A stretch of DNA of 64,000 nt from Pseudomonas sp. B21-040 (GTDB lineage: Bacteria > Pseudomonadota > Gammaproteobacteria > Pseudomonadales > Pseudomonadaceae), in NCBI RefSeq assembly GCF_024748695.1, contig NZ_CP087176.1, positions 6,565,501 to 6,629,500 on the forward strand. The letters are read 5' to 3'. Position 1 is the first letter of the stretch; each line of letters opens with the position of its first letter. Of this stretch, positions 17,869 to 26,976 are shown piece by piece. Both the position numbers and the translations under genes were made by a program. The notes under the pieces were generated by a model. That model was not told the origin of the DNA. It searched no databases and worked only from the letters and a program-made list of their open reading frames with translations.

Positions 17869-17976
17869 GGCATTTCCCTCTGAATGATTTGGATATGCCC
17901 AAAGCCTAGTCAGACTTTGGCATCCTGCCATGAGAGAACGGCGGCCCCTGAATGGTTCCGCCGCGGCCACATGAAA

Positions 17977-19059
17977 CTATTCGGCGATGAGCGCTTCGAC
18001 CTTGAGGATCTGTGCCGCCAGCGTCTCGCGGTCCGCACAGCGCAGGTTGGCGTGACCGACCTTGCGACCGGTCTTGAACGCCTTGCCGTAGTGGTGCAGA
18101 TGGCAATCGGCAATCGCGATCACCTTCTCAACCGGTGGTACAACGCCGATGAAGTTGAGCATCGCGCTCTCACCGATTTTGGCCGTCGAACCCAGCGGCA
18201 GGCCGGCAACGGCCCGCAGATGGTTTTCGAACTGGCTGCACTCGGCGCCTTCAGTGGTCCAGTGCCCGGAGTTGTGTACGCGCGGGGCAATTTCGTTGGC
18301 CTTGAGGCCACCGTCGACTTCAAAGAATTCGAACGCCATCACGCCGACATAATCCAACTGTTTGAGCACGCGGCTGGAGTAGTCTTCAGCCAAGGCTTGC
18401 AGCGCGTGGTCGGTGCTGGCCACGGACAGTTTGAGGATGCCGCTGTCGTGGGTGTTGTGAACCAGCGGGTAGAACCTGGTTTCACCATCGCGGGCACGCA
18501 CGGCGATCAGCGAGACTTCGCCGGTGAACGGCACGAAGCCTTCCAGCAGGCAAGCAACGCTGCCAAGTTCCGCGAACGTGCCGACAACGTCTTCAGGTTT
18601 GCGCAGGACTTTCTGGCCCTTGCCGTCGTAACCCAGGGTGCGGGTTTTCAGCACGGCAGGCAGGCCGATGGAGGCCACGGCGGCGTCCAGGTCGGCTTGC
18701 GACTGAATGTCGGCGAACGCCGGGGTTGGAATCCCCAGGTCCTTGAACATGCTCTTCTCGAACCAGCGATCCCGCGCAATGCGCAGGGCTTCGGCGCTTG
18801 GGTAGACCGGGACGAATTGCGACAGGAACGCCACGGTTTCAGCCGGGACGCTTTCGAACTCGAAGGTCACCAGATCGACTTCATCGGCCAGCTGACGCAG
18901 GTGGTCCTGGTCGCCGTAATCGGCTCGCAGGTGTTCGCCCAACGCGGCTGCGCAAGCATCCGGCGCGGGGTCCAGGAAAGCGAAATTCATACCCAGCGGG
19001 GTGCCCGCCAGCGCCAACATGCGACCCAACTGGCCGCCACCGATTACACCGATCTTCAT
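17977..19059 (-). CDS. purK: 5-(carboxyamino)imidazole ribonucleotide synthase PurK
   Basis: 360 aa, ATP-grasp ligase of de novo purine synthesis: AIR + bicarbonate + ATP to N5-CAIR. N-terminal nucleotide fold KIGVIGGGQLGRMLALAG, ATP-grasp core with VLKTRTLGYDGKGQ, EGFVPFTGEVSLIAVR, and the PRVHNSGHWT substrate loop with NEIAPR before it. Start at ATG 19059. It follows purE after 11 bases, so the two form one operon. Confidence 0.96.
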   Translation of the reverse strand: MKIGVIGGGQLGRMLALAGTPLGMNFAFLDPAPDACAAALGEHLRADYGDQDHLRQLADEVDLVTFEFESVPAETVAFLSQFVPVYPSAEALRIARDRWFEKSMFKDLGIPTPAFADIQSQADLDAAVASIGLPAVLKTRTLGYDGKGQKVLRKPEDVVGTFAELGSVACLLEGFVPFTGEVSLIAVRARDGETRFYPLVHNTHDSGILKLSVASTDHALQALAEDYSSRVLKQLDYVGVMAFEFFEVDGGLKANEIAPRVHNSGHWTTEGAECSQFENHLRAVAGLPLGSTAKIGESAMLNFIGVVPPVEKVIAIADCHLHHYGKAFKTGRKVGHANLRCADRETLAAQILKVEALIAE

Positions 19060-19070
19060 CGTCAACAACC

Positions 19071-19562
19071 TCAGGCGATGCGTGGGTCTGGATTGTCCAG
19101 GACGCTGTCTGTCTGTTCAGCACGGAACGTTTTCAGCACGTCGTGGAACTGCGGGTGCTTGGCGCCCAGGATGCTCGCCGACAGCAGCGCGGCGTTGATC
19201 GCGCCAGCTTTGCCGATGGCCAGGGTCGCCACCGGGATACCCGCTGGCATCTGCACGATGGAGAGCAGCGAATCGACACCCGAAAGCATCGCCGACTGCA
19301 CCGGCACGCCCAGCACCGGCAGGTGGGTCTTGGCCGCACACATGCCTGGCAAGTGGGCCGCGCCACCGGCACCGGCGATAATCACCTCAATGCCACGGGC
19401 CTCGGCCTCTTCGGCGTACTGGAACAGCAGGTCCGGGGTGCGGTGGGCAGAGACCACTTTCACCTCGTAAGGGATGCCGAGCTTTTCCAGCATATCGGCG
19501 GTGTGGCTAAGGGTGGACCAATCGGACTTGGAGCCCATGATCACGCCAACCAGTGCACTCAT
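19071..19562 (-). CDS. purE: N5-CAIR mutase PurE
   Basis: 163 aa, class I PurE, converting N5-CAIR to CAIR directly after PurK in purine synthesis. Motifs: [13 protein letters not shown] at the N-terminus, VVSAHRTPD with the catalytic His, [21 protein letters not shown], and the C-terminal [13 protein letters not shown]. It is first in the purEK operon. The leader upstream contains a terminator-like hairpin (19603-19633). Confidence 0.97.
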   Translation of the reverse strand: MSALVGVIMGSKSDWSTLSHTADMLEKLGIPYEVKVVSAHRTPDLLFQYAEEAEARGIEVIIAGAGGAAHLPGMCAAKTHLPVLGVPVQSAMLSGVDSLLSIVQMPAGIPVATLAIGKAGAINAALLSASILGAKHPQFHDVLKTFRAEQTDSVLDNPDPRIA

Positions 19563-19681
19563 CGTCGTGCCTCTTCTCTCTGGGCGCCCGCAGGCGCGTC
19601 AAAAAACAACAAGCCACGCAAAATGCGTGGCTTGATGTACGAATTATGGCCGGGCGAACCGGCCGAAGGCCGCGCAGTATA
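19563..19681 (-). promoter_or_regulatory. purEK promoter and structured leader with terminator-like hairpin
   Basis: On the minus strand a TATACT -10-like box lies at 19681-19676. It is followed by a GC-rich segment able to form ggccttcggcc and ggcc...ggcc stems (about 19650-19670), then a stem aagccacgca/tgcgtggctt (19611-19633), a T-rich run gttgttttttg, and purE starting about 40 bases later. A terminator placed between promoter and start codon suggests attenuation. It could instead be the end of a transcript from the LysR gene. No -35 box is convincing. Confidence 0.6.
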
Positions 19682-19790
19682 CCGCAATGACGCAGATAAA
19701 CAGCCCCTGTTACGACCATCTGTCATACGGCGCAAAAGCCCGGTTTTATTGACTTTCAGGTCAGCAGACAGACTTGCCATAAACCCCGCC

Positions 19791-19861
19791 CCTGTAGGAG
19801 CACAGCTTGCTGGCGATGGCGTCCTGTAAGTCGCCATCGCCAGCAAGCTGTGCTCCTACAA
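19791..19861. repeat. REP pair
   Basis: Inverted REP units cctgtaggagcacagcttgc and its complement ending gctgtgctcctaca, 8 bases beyond the stop of the LysR gene. Confidence 0.9.
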
Positions 19862-19869
19862 AGGCATCG

Positions 19870-20784
19870 TTAGCTGGTTGTCCCTTGGGCAGCGCCGCCT
19901 TCAAGCTTGCGCCACAACAATCGCACGTTGGCCTTGCGCACCAAGGCGCAACGGTACAGGCGAATCTCCAGCGGCACATGCCATTGCGGGCCGCCACAAA
20001 CCACCAGCTCACCCCGAGCCAGTTCGGCGCGCACGCTGAGTTGCGGCACCCAGGCAATGCCCAGTCCTTCCAGCGCCATGCTTTTCAGGCTGTCGGCCAT
20101 GGCCGTTTCGTAGATCGTGGTAAACCGCAGCGCCCGCTGGCGTAGCAGCATGTTGACCGAGCGACCGAGAAAGGCGCCGGTGCTGTAGGCCAACAGCGGC
20201 ACACTGCCCTCGCCTTCCAGGTCGAACAGCGGTTTGCCGTCCGCATCGGCCGCGCACACCGGGAGCATCTCAGTGTGACCCAGGTGCAGGGATGGAAAGA
20301 TCTCCGGGTCCATCTGCAAGGCAGCGTCGGGGTCATAGAACGCCAGCATCAAATCGCAGCCACCTTCACGCAATGCGTGCACCGCGTCGCCAACGTTGGT
20401 CGCCACCAATCGCGTGGCGATATTCAGCCCCTCATTGCGCAATTGCGCGATCCAGCGCGGAAAGAAACCCAGCGCCAGGGAGTGAGCGGCGGCGACCTGC
20501 ATCACCTCGCCCTGCCCACCTTCCAGGTGATGAAGATGACGCAGCACTTCGCCCAGTTGTTCGACCACAGTCCGCGCGGTCACCAGAAACAATTGCCCCG
20601 CTGCCGTCAGCTCGACGGGCGTGCGCGAACGATTGACCAGTTGCAGTCCCAACGCGGCTTCAAGGCTGCGAATTCGCCGGCTGAACGCCGGTTGTGTCAC
20701 GAAGCGTCTTTCCGCAGCCTGGGAGAAGCTGCGGGTGGCGGCCAGGGCGCTGAAGTCCTCCAGCCATTTACTTTCAAGGTTCAT
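19870..20784 (-). CDS. LysR-family transcriptional regulator
   Basis: About 304 aa from ATG 20784 (MNLESKWLEDFSALAATRSF); upstream in-frame codons look non-coding. An N-terminal winged helix (residues 4-62, with TQPAFSRRIRSLEAALGLQL) precedes a LysR substrate-binding domain. It is transcribed divergently from aspA with a 180-base gap, the usual arrangement for a regulator of the neighbouring gene, so control of aspA is likely but not shown. Effector unknown. Confidence 0.87.
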   Translation of the reverse strand: MNLESKWLEDFSALAATRSFSQAAERRFVTQPAFSRRIRSLEAALGLQLVNRSRTPVELTAAGQLFLVTARTVVEQLGEVLRHLHHLEGGQGEVMQVAAAHSLALGFFPRWIAQLRNEGLNIATRLVATNVGDAVHALREGGCDLMLAFYDPDAALQMDPEIFPSLHLGHTEMLPVCAADADGKPLFDLEGEGSVPLLAYSTGAFLGRSVNMLLRQRALRFTTIYETAMADSLKSMALEGLGIAWVPQLSVRAELARGELVVCGGPQWHVPLEIRLYRCALVRKANVRLLWRKLEGGAAQGTTS

Positions 20785-20964
20785 CACGCCCTCCCGGACA
20801 CGCACCAATTTAGGTCGCACGCTCGCCGCACACGCGGCGTCACACGGGCATTATGCCGAATGTGCATAGGCTAGTGTTTAACAGCATTGGCCCAAAATTC
20901 TCCACAAGCCTAGCATTTGCAGTGTTCCGGCACAGACCGGGTCCATATCGAGATGATTTCTATC

Positions 20965-22389
20965 ATGTCCTCCGCTGCATCTTTCCGCACAGAAAAAGAC
21001 CTGCTTGGCGTACTCGAAGTACCTGCTCAAGCGTATTACGGCATCCAGACCCTGCGAGCGGTGAATAACTTCCGCCTTTCGGGCGTTCCGATTTCGCATT
21101 ACCCGAAGCTGGTTGTCGGTCTGGCGATGGTCAAACAGGCCGCCGCTGACGCCAACCGCGAACTGGGTCACCTGAGCGAAGCCAAGCACGCTGCCATCAG
21201 CGAAGCCTGTGCACGTTTGATCCGCGGCGATTTCCACGAAGAGTTCGTGGTCGACATGATTCAAGGCGGCGCTGGCACTTCAACCAACATGAATGCCAAC
21301 GAAGTCATCGCCAACATCGCGCTGGAGGCCATGGGTCACCAGAAGGGCGAATACCAATACCTGCACCCGAACAACGACGTGAACATGGCGCAGTCGACCA
21401 ACGACGCCTACCCGACTGCGATCCGTCTGGGTCTGCTGCTGGGTCACGACGCTCTGCTGGCCAGCCTCGACAGCCTGATCCAGTCGTTCGCCGCCAAAGG
21501 TGAAGAATTCAGCCACGTCCTGAAGATGGGTCGTACCCAGCTGCAAGACGCTGTGCCGATGACCCTGGGCCAGGAATTCCGTGCCTTCGCCACGACCCTG
21601 GGCGAAGACCTGGCGCGTCTGAAAACGCTGGCGCCTGAACTGCTGACCGAAGTGAACCTGGGCGGTACTGCGATTGGTACCGGCATCAACGCCGACCCGC
21701 GTTACCAGCACTTGGCCGTTCAGCGCCTGGCACTGATCAGCGGTCAACCGCTGGTACCGGCCGCCGACCTGATCGAAGCCACGTCCGACATGGGCGCCTT
21801 CGTACTGTTCTCCGGCATGCTCAAGCGCACCGCGGTCAAACTGTCGAAGATCTGCAACGACCTGCGTCTGCTGTCCAGCGGCCCACGCACCGGCATCAAC
21901 GAAATCAACCTGCCGGCGCGTCAGCCAGGCAGCTCGATCATGCCAGGCAAGGTCAACCCGGTTATCCCGGAAGCGGTCAACCAAGTGGCGTTCCAGATCA
22001 TCGGCAACGACCTGGCCCTGACCATCGCGGCCGAAGGTGGCCAACTGCAACTGAACGTGATGGAGCCGCTGATCGCCTTCAAGATCTTCGACTCGATCCG
22101 TCTGCTGCAACGCGCCATGGACATGCTGCGCGAGCACTGCATCACCGGCATCACGGCCAACGAAGAACGTTGCCGCGAACTGGTCGAGCACTCGATCGGC
22201 CTGGTGACTGCGCTGAACCCGTACATCGGCTATGAAAACGCCACCCGTATCGCCCGTATCGCCCTCGAAAGCGGCCGTGGCGTACTGGAACTGGTGCGCG
22301 AAGAAGGCTTGCTCGACGACGCCATGCTCGCCGACATCCTGCGCCCGGAAAACATGATTGCTCCGCGTCTGGTTCCGCTTAAAGCCTGA
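20965..22389 (+). CDS. aspA: Aspartate ammonia-lyase AspA
   Basis: 474 aa from ATG 20965. It catalyses L-aspartate to fumarate + ammonia. Fumarase/aspartase superfamily signature GSSIMPGKVNPVIPE near residues 323-337, plus GGAGTSTNMNANEV, HPNNDVNMAQSTND and the GRTQLQDAVPMTLGQE segment. Length matches aspartases (about 475). It is followed by a strong terminator, so it is monocistronic. With the asparaginase gene about 2 kb downstream it could form a route from asparagine to fumarate, and it can also use aspartate released by ectoine breakdown (inference). Confidence 0.94.
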   Translation: MSSAASFRTEKDLLGVLEVPAQAYYGIQTLRAVNNFRLSGVPISHYPKLVVGLAMVKQAAADANRELGHLSEAKHAAISEACARLIRGDFHEEFVVDMIQGGAGTSTNMNANEVIANIALEAMGHQKGEYQYLHPNNDVNMAQSTNDAYPTAIRLGLLLGHDALLASLDSLIQSFAAKGEEFSHVLKMGRTQLQDAVPMTLGQEFRAFATTLGEDLARLKTLAPELLTEVNLGGTAIGTGINADPRYQHLAVQRLALISGQPLVPAADLIEATSDMGAFVLFSGMLKRTAVKLSKICNDLRLLSSGPRTGINEINLPARQPGSSIMPGKVNPVIPEAVNQVAFQIIGNDLALTIAAEGGQLQLNVMEPLIAFKIFDSIRLLQRAMDMLREHCITGITANEERCRELVEHSIGLVTALNPYIGYENATRIARIALESGRGVLELVREEGLLDDAMLADILRPENMIAPRLVPLKA

Positions 22390-22451
22390 ACCGACGCGTT
22401 ACTTGTAGCACCGCTCACCAGGTCGAGGGACTAGACACCTCTCACCTTTTG

Positions 22452-22487
22452 AGGGCTTGGGGATTTAATCCCCAGGCCCTTTTTTTT
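22452..22487 (+). terminator. Intrinsic terminator after aspA
   Basis: Stem agggcttgggga/tccccaggccct with loop tttaa, then T8, starting 63 bases past the aspA stop. Confidence 0.93.
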
Positions 22488-22512
22488 GATTTTTTTGCGG
22501 ACGCGTCACTTC

Positions 22513-22582
22513 TGTAGGAGCACGGCTTGCCGGCGATGGCGCCCTCACTATCGCCATCGCCGGCAAGCCGTGCTCCGACAGG
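22513..22582. repeat. REP pair in the aspA-AGCS gap
   Basis: Inverted REP units tgtaggagcacggcttgccg and cggcaagccgtgctccgaca. The rest of the 450-base gap (22390-22840) holds the aspA terminator and, at its right end, the promoter region of the symporter gene. I see no gene or riboswitch that I can recognise there. Confidence 0.85.
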
Positions 22583-22840
22583 AAAGCCACCTCGTTTACC
22601 GCTTGCACCATAATCGGGCAGACGGACGGCACACTCATCGGTATAGTGCCGCCCCTCTTCGCGTGAGCGGTCGTCGGTAACGAGGCCCAAACCCATGCGA
22701 AACCCGAACTAATAACAAACCTGCAATAAAGGACCGGGACGAAAACGCGCCTCATCTGTTGTGCCACGCGCACAGCGATGTAACGCGATGTTGCTTCCTG
22801 TCCGGCATTTGCCTACACAAAAAACAGCGAGGAATAATCC

Positions 22841-24292
22841 ATGCTCGAAGTCATTAACGACTTCCTCTCAGGGAAAGTACTGATCGTGCTCATTGTCGGG
22901 CTCGGTAGCTACTTCACGATCCGCTCGCGTTTCGTTCAATTGCGTCACTTCTTCCACATGTTCGCGGTGTTCCGCGACAGCCTCAAAAGCAGCGCCGGGC
23001 AACTCAGCTCGTTCCAGGCCCTGATGCTCAGCCTCGCCGGCCGCGTCGGCGCAGGCAACATTGCCGGTGTCGGCATTGCCGTGACCCTGGGTGGCCCCGG
23101 TGCGGTGTTCTGGATGTGGGTGACCGCGCTGGTCGGCATGTCCAGCAGCTTCTTCGAATGTTCCCTCGGCCAGCTCTACAAGCGCTGCGACTCCGACGGC
23201 ACCTACCGTGGCGGCCCGTCCTACTACATTCAGCATGGCCTGCAAAAACGCTGGTTGGGCATGATCATGGCGTTCCTGTTGCTGGTGACCTTCGGGTTTG
23301 CCTTCAACGGCCTGCAATCCCACGCCGTGACTCATTCGCTGAACAACGCATTCGGCTTCGACACCACTTACACCGGCATTGCGCTGGCCGTTTTGCTGGG
23401 GCTGGTGTTCGTCGGCGGGATCAAACGCATCGCCAAGGTCGCCGACTTGCTGGTACCGGTGAAAACCCTGGTCTACATCGGCGTGACTATCTATGTGATC
23501 GTGCTGCAATTCGATCAAGTACCCGGCATGTTGATCACCATTGTCAAAAGCGCTTTCGGTCTCGACCAGGCGTTTGGCGGCCTGATCGGCAGCGCCATCG
23601 TCATGGGCGTGAAGCGTGGCGTGTTCGCCAACGAAGCGGGCCTGGGCAGTGCGCCGAACGTGGCCGCCGTGGCCTCGGTCGAGCACCCGGTGGCACAAGG
23701 CGTGGTCCAGGCGTTCAGCGTGTTCCTCGACACCTTCGTGATCTGCACCTGCACCGCGTTGCTGATCCTGCTCTCGGGTTTCTACACCCCGGGCTTCGAA
23801 GGCGATGGCATTGCCCTGACCCAGAACTCGCTGGCCGCCGTCGTCGGTGACTGGGGCCGGATTTTCATCTCCGTGGCCTTGTCGTTGTTCGTGTTCACCT
23901 CGATCCTCTACAACTACTACCTGGGCGAGAGCAACCTGCGCTTTTTGATCGGTGAAAACCGCAAGGCACTGATTGGCTATCGTGCATTGGTGTTGGCGTT
24001 GATCTTCTGGGGCGCCATCGAAAACCTGGGCACGGTGTTCGCCTTCGCCGACATCACCATGACGATGCTCGCGTTCGTGAACCTGATCGCGTTGTTCCTG
24101 CTGTTCAAGGTCGGCATGCGCATCCTGCGTGACTATGACGACCAGCGTGCTGCCGGGATCAAGACGCCAGTGTTCGATTCGAGCAAATTCGCCGACCTGG
24201 ACCTCGACCTGAAAGCCTGGCCAGCCAACCCGCCAGCGCCAGCGCCGACAGCAACAACCGAGCCGCAAGGCGTACTCGCAGCGCAACGCTGA
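22841..24292 (+). CDS. Alanine/glycine:Na+ symporter, AGCS family
   Basis: 483 aa, about 11 membrane segments. AGCS signs: LSLAGRVGAGNIAGVG after the first helices, PGAVFWMWVTALVGM, and FANEAGLGSAPNVAAVA in the middle. It imports alanine, glycine or related small amino acids with sodium. The C-terminus ends in a Pro/Ala-rich tail (PANPPAPAPTATTEP). RBS-like gaggaa lies 8 bases before ATG 22841. Substrate is inferred from family only. Confidence 0.9.
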   Translation: MLEVINDFLSGKVLIVLIVGLGSYFTIRSRFVQLRHFFHMFAVFRDSLKSSAGQLSSFQALMLSLAGRVGAGNIAGVGIAVTLGGPGAVFWMWVTALVGMSSSFFECSLGQLYKRCDSDGTYRGGPSYYIQHGLQKRWLGMIMAFLLLVTFGFAFNGLQSHAVTHSLNNAFGFDTTYTGIALAVLLGLVFVGGIKRIAKVADLLVPVKTLVYIGVTIYVIVLQFDQVPGMLITIVKSAFGLDQAFGGLIGSAIVMGVKRGVFANEAGLGSAPNVAAVASVEHPVAQGVVQAFSVFLDTFVICTCTALLILLSGFYTPGFEGDGIALTQNSLAAVVGDWGRIFISVALSLFVFTSILYNYYLGESNLRFLIGENRKALIGYRALVLALIFWGAIENLGTVFAFADITMTMLAFVNLIALFLLFKVGMRILRDYDDQRAAGIKTPVFDSSKFADLDLDLKAWPANPPAPAPTATTEPQGVLAAQR

Positions 24293-24404
24293 CCGGTAAA
24301 AAAACCGGGCGCATCCCCTGCGCCCGACGTGACACAACGTGCGACCGGCGTCATGCTCGGTCGTATGTTGTTTTGGTGCTGAGCCGGCCAGACCGCGTCG
24401 CGGC

Positions 24405-24430
24405 CTTCGCGAGCAGGCTCACTCCCACAC
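24405..24430. repeat. Single REP unit
   Basis: ttcgcgagcaggctcactcc is a lone half of the REP doublets seen elsewhere, just before the asparaginase gene. Confidence 0.6.
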
Positions 24431-24454
24431 CGTTACCGTTTTCGGAGAACCGCC

Positions 24455-25459
24455 ATGAATTCCTCGACCTACCCTGCCGCCCAACACGTCATGGTGCTCT
24501 ACACCGGTGGCACCATCGGTATGCAAGCCAGCGCCCACGGCCTTGCCCCGGCGTCCGGTTTCGAAGCGCGGATGCGTGAATACCTGCACAGCCAGCCTGA
24601 GCTGGTGGTGCCGCAGTGGCGCTTTCGCGAGATGTCGCCGCTGATCGACAGCGCCAACATGACTCCCGCGTATTGGCAGCAGCTGCGCGAAGCCGTGGTG
24701 GAGGCAGTGGATGTGCTGGGCTGTGACAGCGTGCTGATCCTGCACGGCACCGACACCCTCGCGTACAGTGCGGCGGCCATGAGTTTTCAGCTGCTCGGCC
24801 TGCATGCCCGCGTGTGCTTTACCGGCTCGATGCTGCCAGCCGGTGTGACCGACAGCGATGCCTGGGAAAACCTCAGCGGTGCGCTGGTTGCCCTCGGTCA
24901 TGGCCTGGCACCGGGCGTTCATCTGTACTTCCATGGCGAACTGCTGGACCCGACCCGATGCGCGAAGGTGCGCAGTTTCGGGCGTCATCCGTTCAAGCGG
25001 CTGGCGCGTCAGGGTGGCGGTGAGAAGGCTTCTTCCATACCGGCGCCGCTGACCTACAACCAACCCAAGCAATTGGCGAAAGTCGCTGTGCTGCCGCTGT
25101 TCCCCGGCATCGGCGCCGAGATACTGGACGGCCTGCTCGACAGCGGCATTCAAGGCCTGGTGCTGGAGTGCTACGGCAGCGGCACCGGGCCGAGCGACAA
25201 TCCAGAGTTCCTCGCCAGCCTGGAACGGGCGCGGGACAAGGGTGTTGTGGTTGTAGCCGTCACCCAATGCCATGAAGGTGGCGTCGAGCTGGATGTTTAC
25301 GAGGCTGGCAGTCGGTTGCGTGGTGTGGGTGTGCTTTCAGGTGGCGGCATGACCCGTGAAGCGGCGTTCGGCAAGTTGCATGGCTTACTGGGTGCCGGGC
25401 TCGACACCGCTGAAGTGCGGCGCCTGGTAGAACTCGACCTCTGCGGCGAACTCATCTGA
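24455..25459 (+). CDS. Type I (cytosolic) L-asparaginase
   Basis: 334 aa with no signal peptide, hydrolysing L-asparagine to aspartate + ammonia. The first catalytic Thr is in VLYTGGTIGMQ and the second motif HGTDTLAYSAAAMSF carries the Thr-Asp pair. FTGSMLPAGVTDSDAWENL supports the AnsA-type fold. Starts at ATG 24455 after a weak gagaaccgcc site. It lies downstream of the AGCS symporter and aspA, so the group points to amino-acid nitrogen use. Confidence 0.91.
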   Translation: MNSSTYPAAQHVMVLYTGGTIGMQASAHGLAPASGFEARMREYLHSQPELVVPQWRFREMSPLIDSANMTPAYWQQLREAVVEAVDVLGCDSVLILHGTDTLAYSAAAMSFQLLGLHARVCFTGSMLPAGVTDSDAWENLSGALVALGHGLAPGVHLYFHGELLDPTRCAKVRSFGRHPFKRLARQGGGEKASSIPAPLTYNQPKQLAKVAVLPLFPGIGAEILDGLLDSGIQGLVLECYGSGTGPSDNPEFLASLERARDKGVVVVAVTQCHEGGVELDVYEAGSRLRGVGVLSGGGMTREAAFGKLHGLLGAGLDTAEVRRLVELDLCGELI

Positions 25460-25473
25460 CACCACACAACCCC

Positions 25474-25568
25474 CCTGTAGGAGCCGAGCTTGCTCGCGAT
25501 AGCGGTATGTCAGTCACCATTGAACTCGACTGAAATACCGCTATCGCGAGCAAGCTCGGCTCCTACAG
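25474..25568. repeat. REP pair
   Basis: Inverted units cctgtaggagccgagcttgc and gcaagctcggctcctacagg enclosing about 50 bases, between the asparaginase gene and the AraC gene. Confidence 0.9.
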
Positions 25569-25627
25569 GTCCTTCGCTCGGCATATAACTTGCTGCGTTC
25601 CAGCCATTCCACGGCTGGACGCCCCCC

Positions 25628-26626
25628 ATGCTCCACTCCCACCTCACCACCCTCAACGCTGTCTCTCTGGTGCTCAACACCTTCAAGGCCGAAGGCCTTT
25701 CCAGCGAGGCATTACTGGCCGGCAGCGGTATCAGTGCGGCAGACCTGAGTCGGGCGGACACGCGTATCACGACCAACCAAGAGATGCTGGTGTGCGCCAA
25801 TGCTGTCGCGTTACGCCACGACATTGGCCTGGAGCTGGGCCGGCGAATGCACGTTTCGTCCTACGGCATGCTCGGGTACGCCTTACTCACCAGCGCCACT
25901 TTAGGTGACGCCTTGCAACTGGCACTGCACTATCCGGCGCTGCTGGGAACGCTGTTCGAACTGAGCCTGGAAGAAGATAACGAACGCATCTGGCTCACCG
26001 CTGGCGACTATCGGGAAAACCCGGCACTGGCACCGTTCAATGTCGAATTTTGCCTGGTGTCGATGAAAGTCACCTGCGAAGACTTGCTCGGCCGACCTTT
26101 GCCGCTACTGGGTGCACGCTTCGAGTACTTGGCACCGGACTATCAGGCACGCTACACCGAACGTTTCGACTGCCCCTTGCAGTTCGACGCCGCGTCCAAC
26201 GCCTTTGCTTTCGACAAAAGCTGGCTGGATCAGCCCCTGCCGCTGGCCGACGCCATTACCCACCAGGCCATGGCCGAACGCTGCCGCAAGCAAAACACCG
26301 AATTCACCGGGCGTCAGGCCTGGCTGGGGCGTATCCGCCAACTCCTCGCCACCCAGTTGAGCGCGGCGCCGGGCCTGGACGGTCTGGCCGAACAGTTGAA
26401 TTGTTCGGCGCGTACTTTGCGACGACATCTCAAGGACCTGGGATGCAGCTATCAGGAACTGCTCGATGAGCTGCGGTTCGAACAGGCCAAGCGAATGCTC
26501 TGCGAGGATCAACTGCCGATCTACCGGATTGCCGAGGCATTGGGGTTCAGCGAGACCGCGAGTTTCCGCCATGCGTTTGTGCGCTGGAGCGGCGTGGCGC
26601 CGAGTCAGTTCAGGCCACACCGATAA
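25628..26626 (+). CDS. AraC-family transcriptional regulator
   Basis: 332 aa. The N-terminal two thirds match the AraC ligand-binding type found in OruR-like regulators (SSYGMLGYALLTSATLGDAL). The C-terminal DNA-binding domain has two HTHs: LAEQLNCSARTLRRHLKDLG and IAEALGFSETASFRHAFVRW, ending VAPSQFRPHR. Target genes are not evident; it is flanked by REP pairs and is the last core-like gene before the Tn7-like module. Confidence 0.88.
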   Translation: MLHSHLTTLNAVSLVLNTFKAEGLSSEALLAGSGISAADLSRADTRITTNQEMLVCANAVALRHDIGLELGRRMHVSSYGMLGYALLTSATLGDALQLALHYPALLGTLFELSLEEDNERIWLTAGDYRENPALAPFNVEFCLVSMKVTCEDLLGRPLPLLGARFEYLAPDYQARYTERFDCPLQFDAASNAFAFDKSWLDQPLPLADAITHQAMAERCRKQNTEFTGRQAWLGRIRQLLATQLSAAPGLDGLAEQLNCSARTLRRHLKDLGCSYQELLDELRFEQAKRMLCEDQLPIYRIAEALGFSETASFRHAFVRWSGVAPSQFRPHR

Positions 26627-26628
26627 CC

Positions 26629-26724
26629 CCTGTGGGAGCGGGCTTGCCCGCGAAGAGGCCAGTACATTCGACGCATCTCCATTGACTGGACCACCGCTTT
26701 CGCGGGCAAGCCCGCTCCCACAGG
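26629..26724. repeat. REP pair at the left edge of the mobile region
   Basis: Inverted units cctgtgggagcgggcttgcc and ggcaagcccgctcccacagg, both intact. The change to AT-rich sequence comes within 30 bases to the right, so the boundary of the acquired segment lies at about 26,725-26,755. Confidence 0.9.
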
Positions 26725-26747
26725 TTTGGCATTCCAAGTGAATTTAG

Positions 26748-26796
26748 ATAATAAAAACTGTCCTGCGAAGCCCCCGCATACCGCGGTTCGCAGGAC
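26748..26796 (-). terminator. Intrinsic terminator for the tnsABC transcript
   Basis: On the minus strand a 10-base stem GTCCTGCGAA/TTCGCAGGAC encloses an inner ccgc/gcgg stem and is followed by AGTTTTTAT. It lies 180 bases past the tnsC stop and overlaps the first left-end motif. Confidence 0.75.
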
Positions 26797-26882
26797 GAAA
26801 AAACAACGCTGGCAAAACTGTCCCAACCACCCGAAAAGCTATTTGTTCATGAAGCTCTAGGGAATAAAAACTGTCTCGCAGC
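26753..26882. repeat. Putative left-end TnsB-binding array (three spaced sites)
   Basis: Three copies of an AAAACTGTC-type motif in the same orientation begin at 26754, 26814 and 26867 (aaaaactgtcctgcg, caaaactgtcccaac, aaaaactgtctcgca), spaced 60 and 53 bases. The outermost copy matches the outermost right-array site (reverse complement aaaaattgtaccacg) at 11 of 15 bases. Three spaced sites on the left against clustered sites on the right is the layout known from Tn7. No 5'-TGT terminus or target duplication could be fixed here, so the end may be damaged. Confidence 0.5.
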
Positions 26883-26976
26883 GCCAACTTATTGAAATCA
26901 AAAGATTTTTCATGGCGAATCTCTACTCTTCCTTCCACTCCATCCTATTTGGACTCGCGGTTTCGCGATGGCGCCT

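Noticed and set aside
22585..22840. Glycine riboswitch before the AGCS symporter
   Set aside because: Such symporters often have one, but I could not find the conserved glycine aptamer core in this leader.
24306..24326. Stem cgggcgc/gcgcccg after the AGCS gene as its terminator
   Set aside because: The run of A precedes the stem and no T run follows, so it would only work on the minus strand, where no gene needs it.
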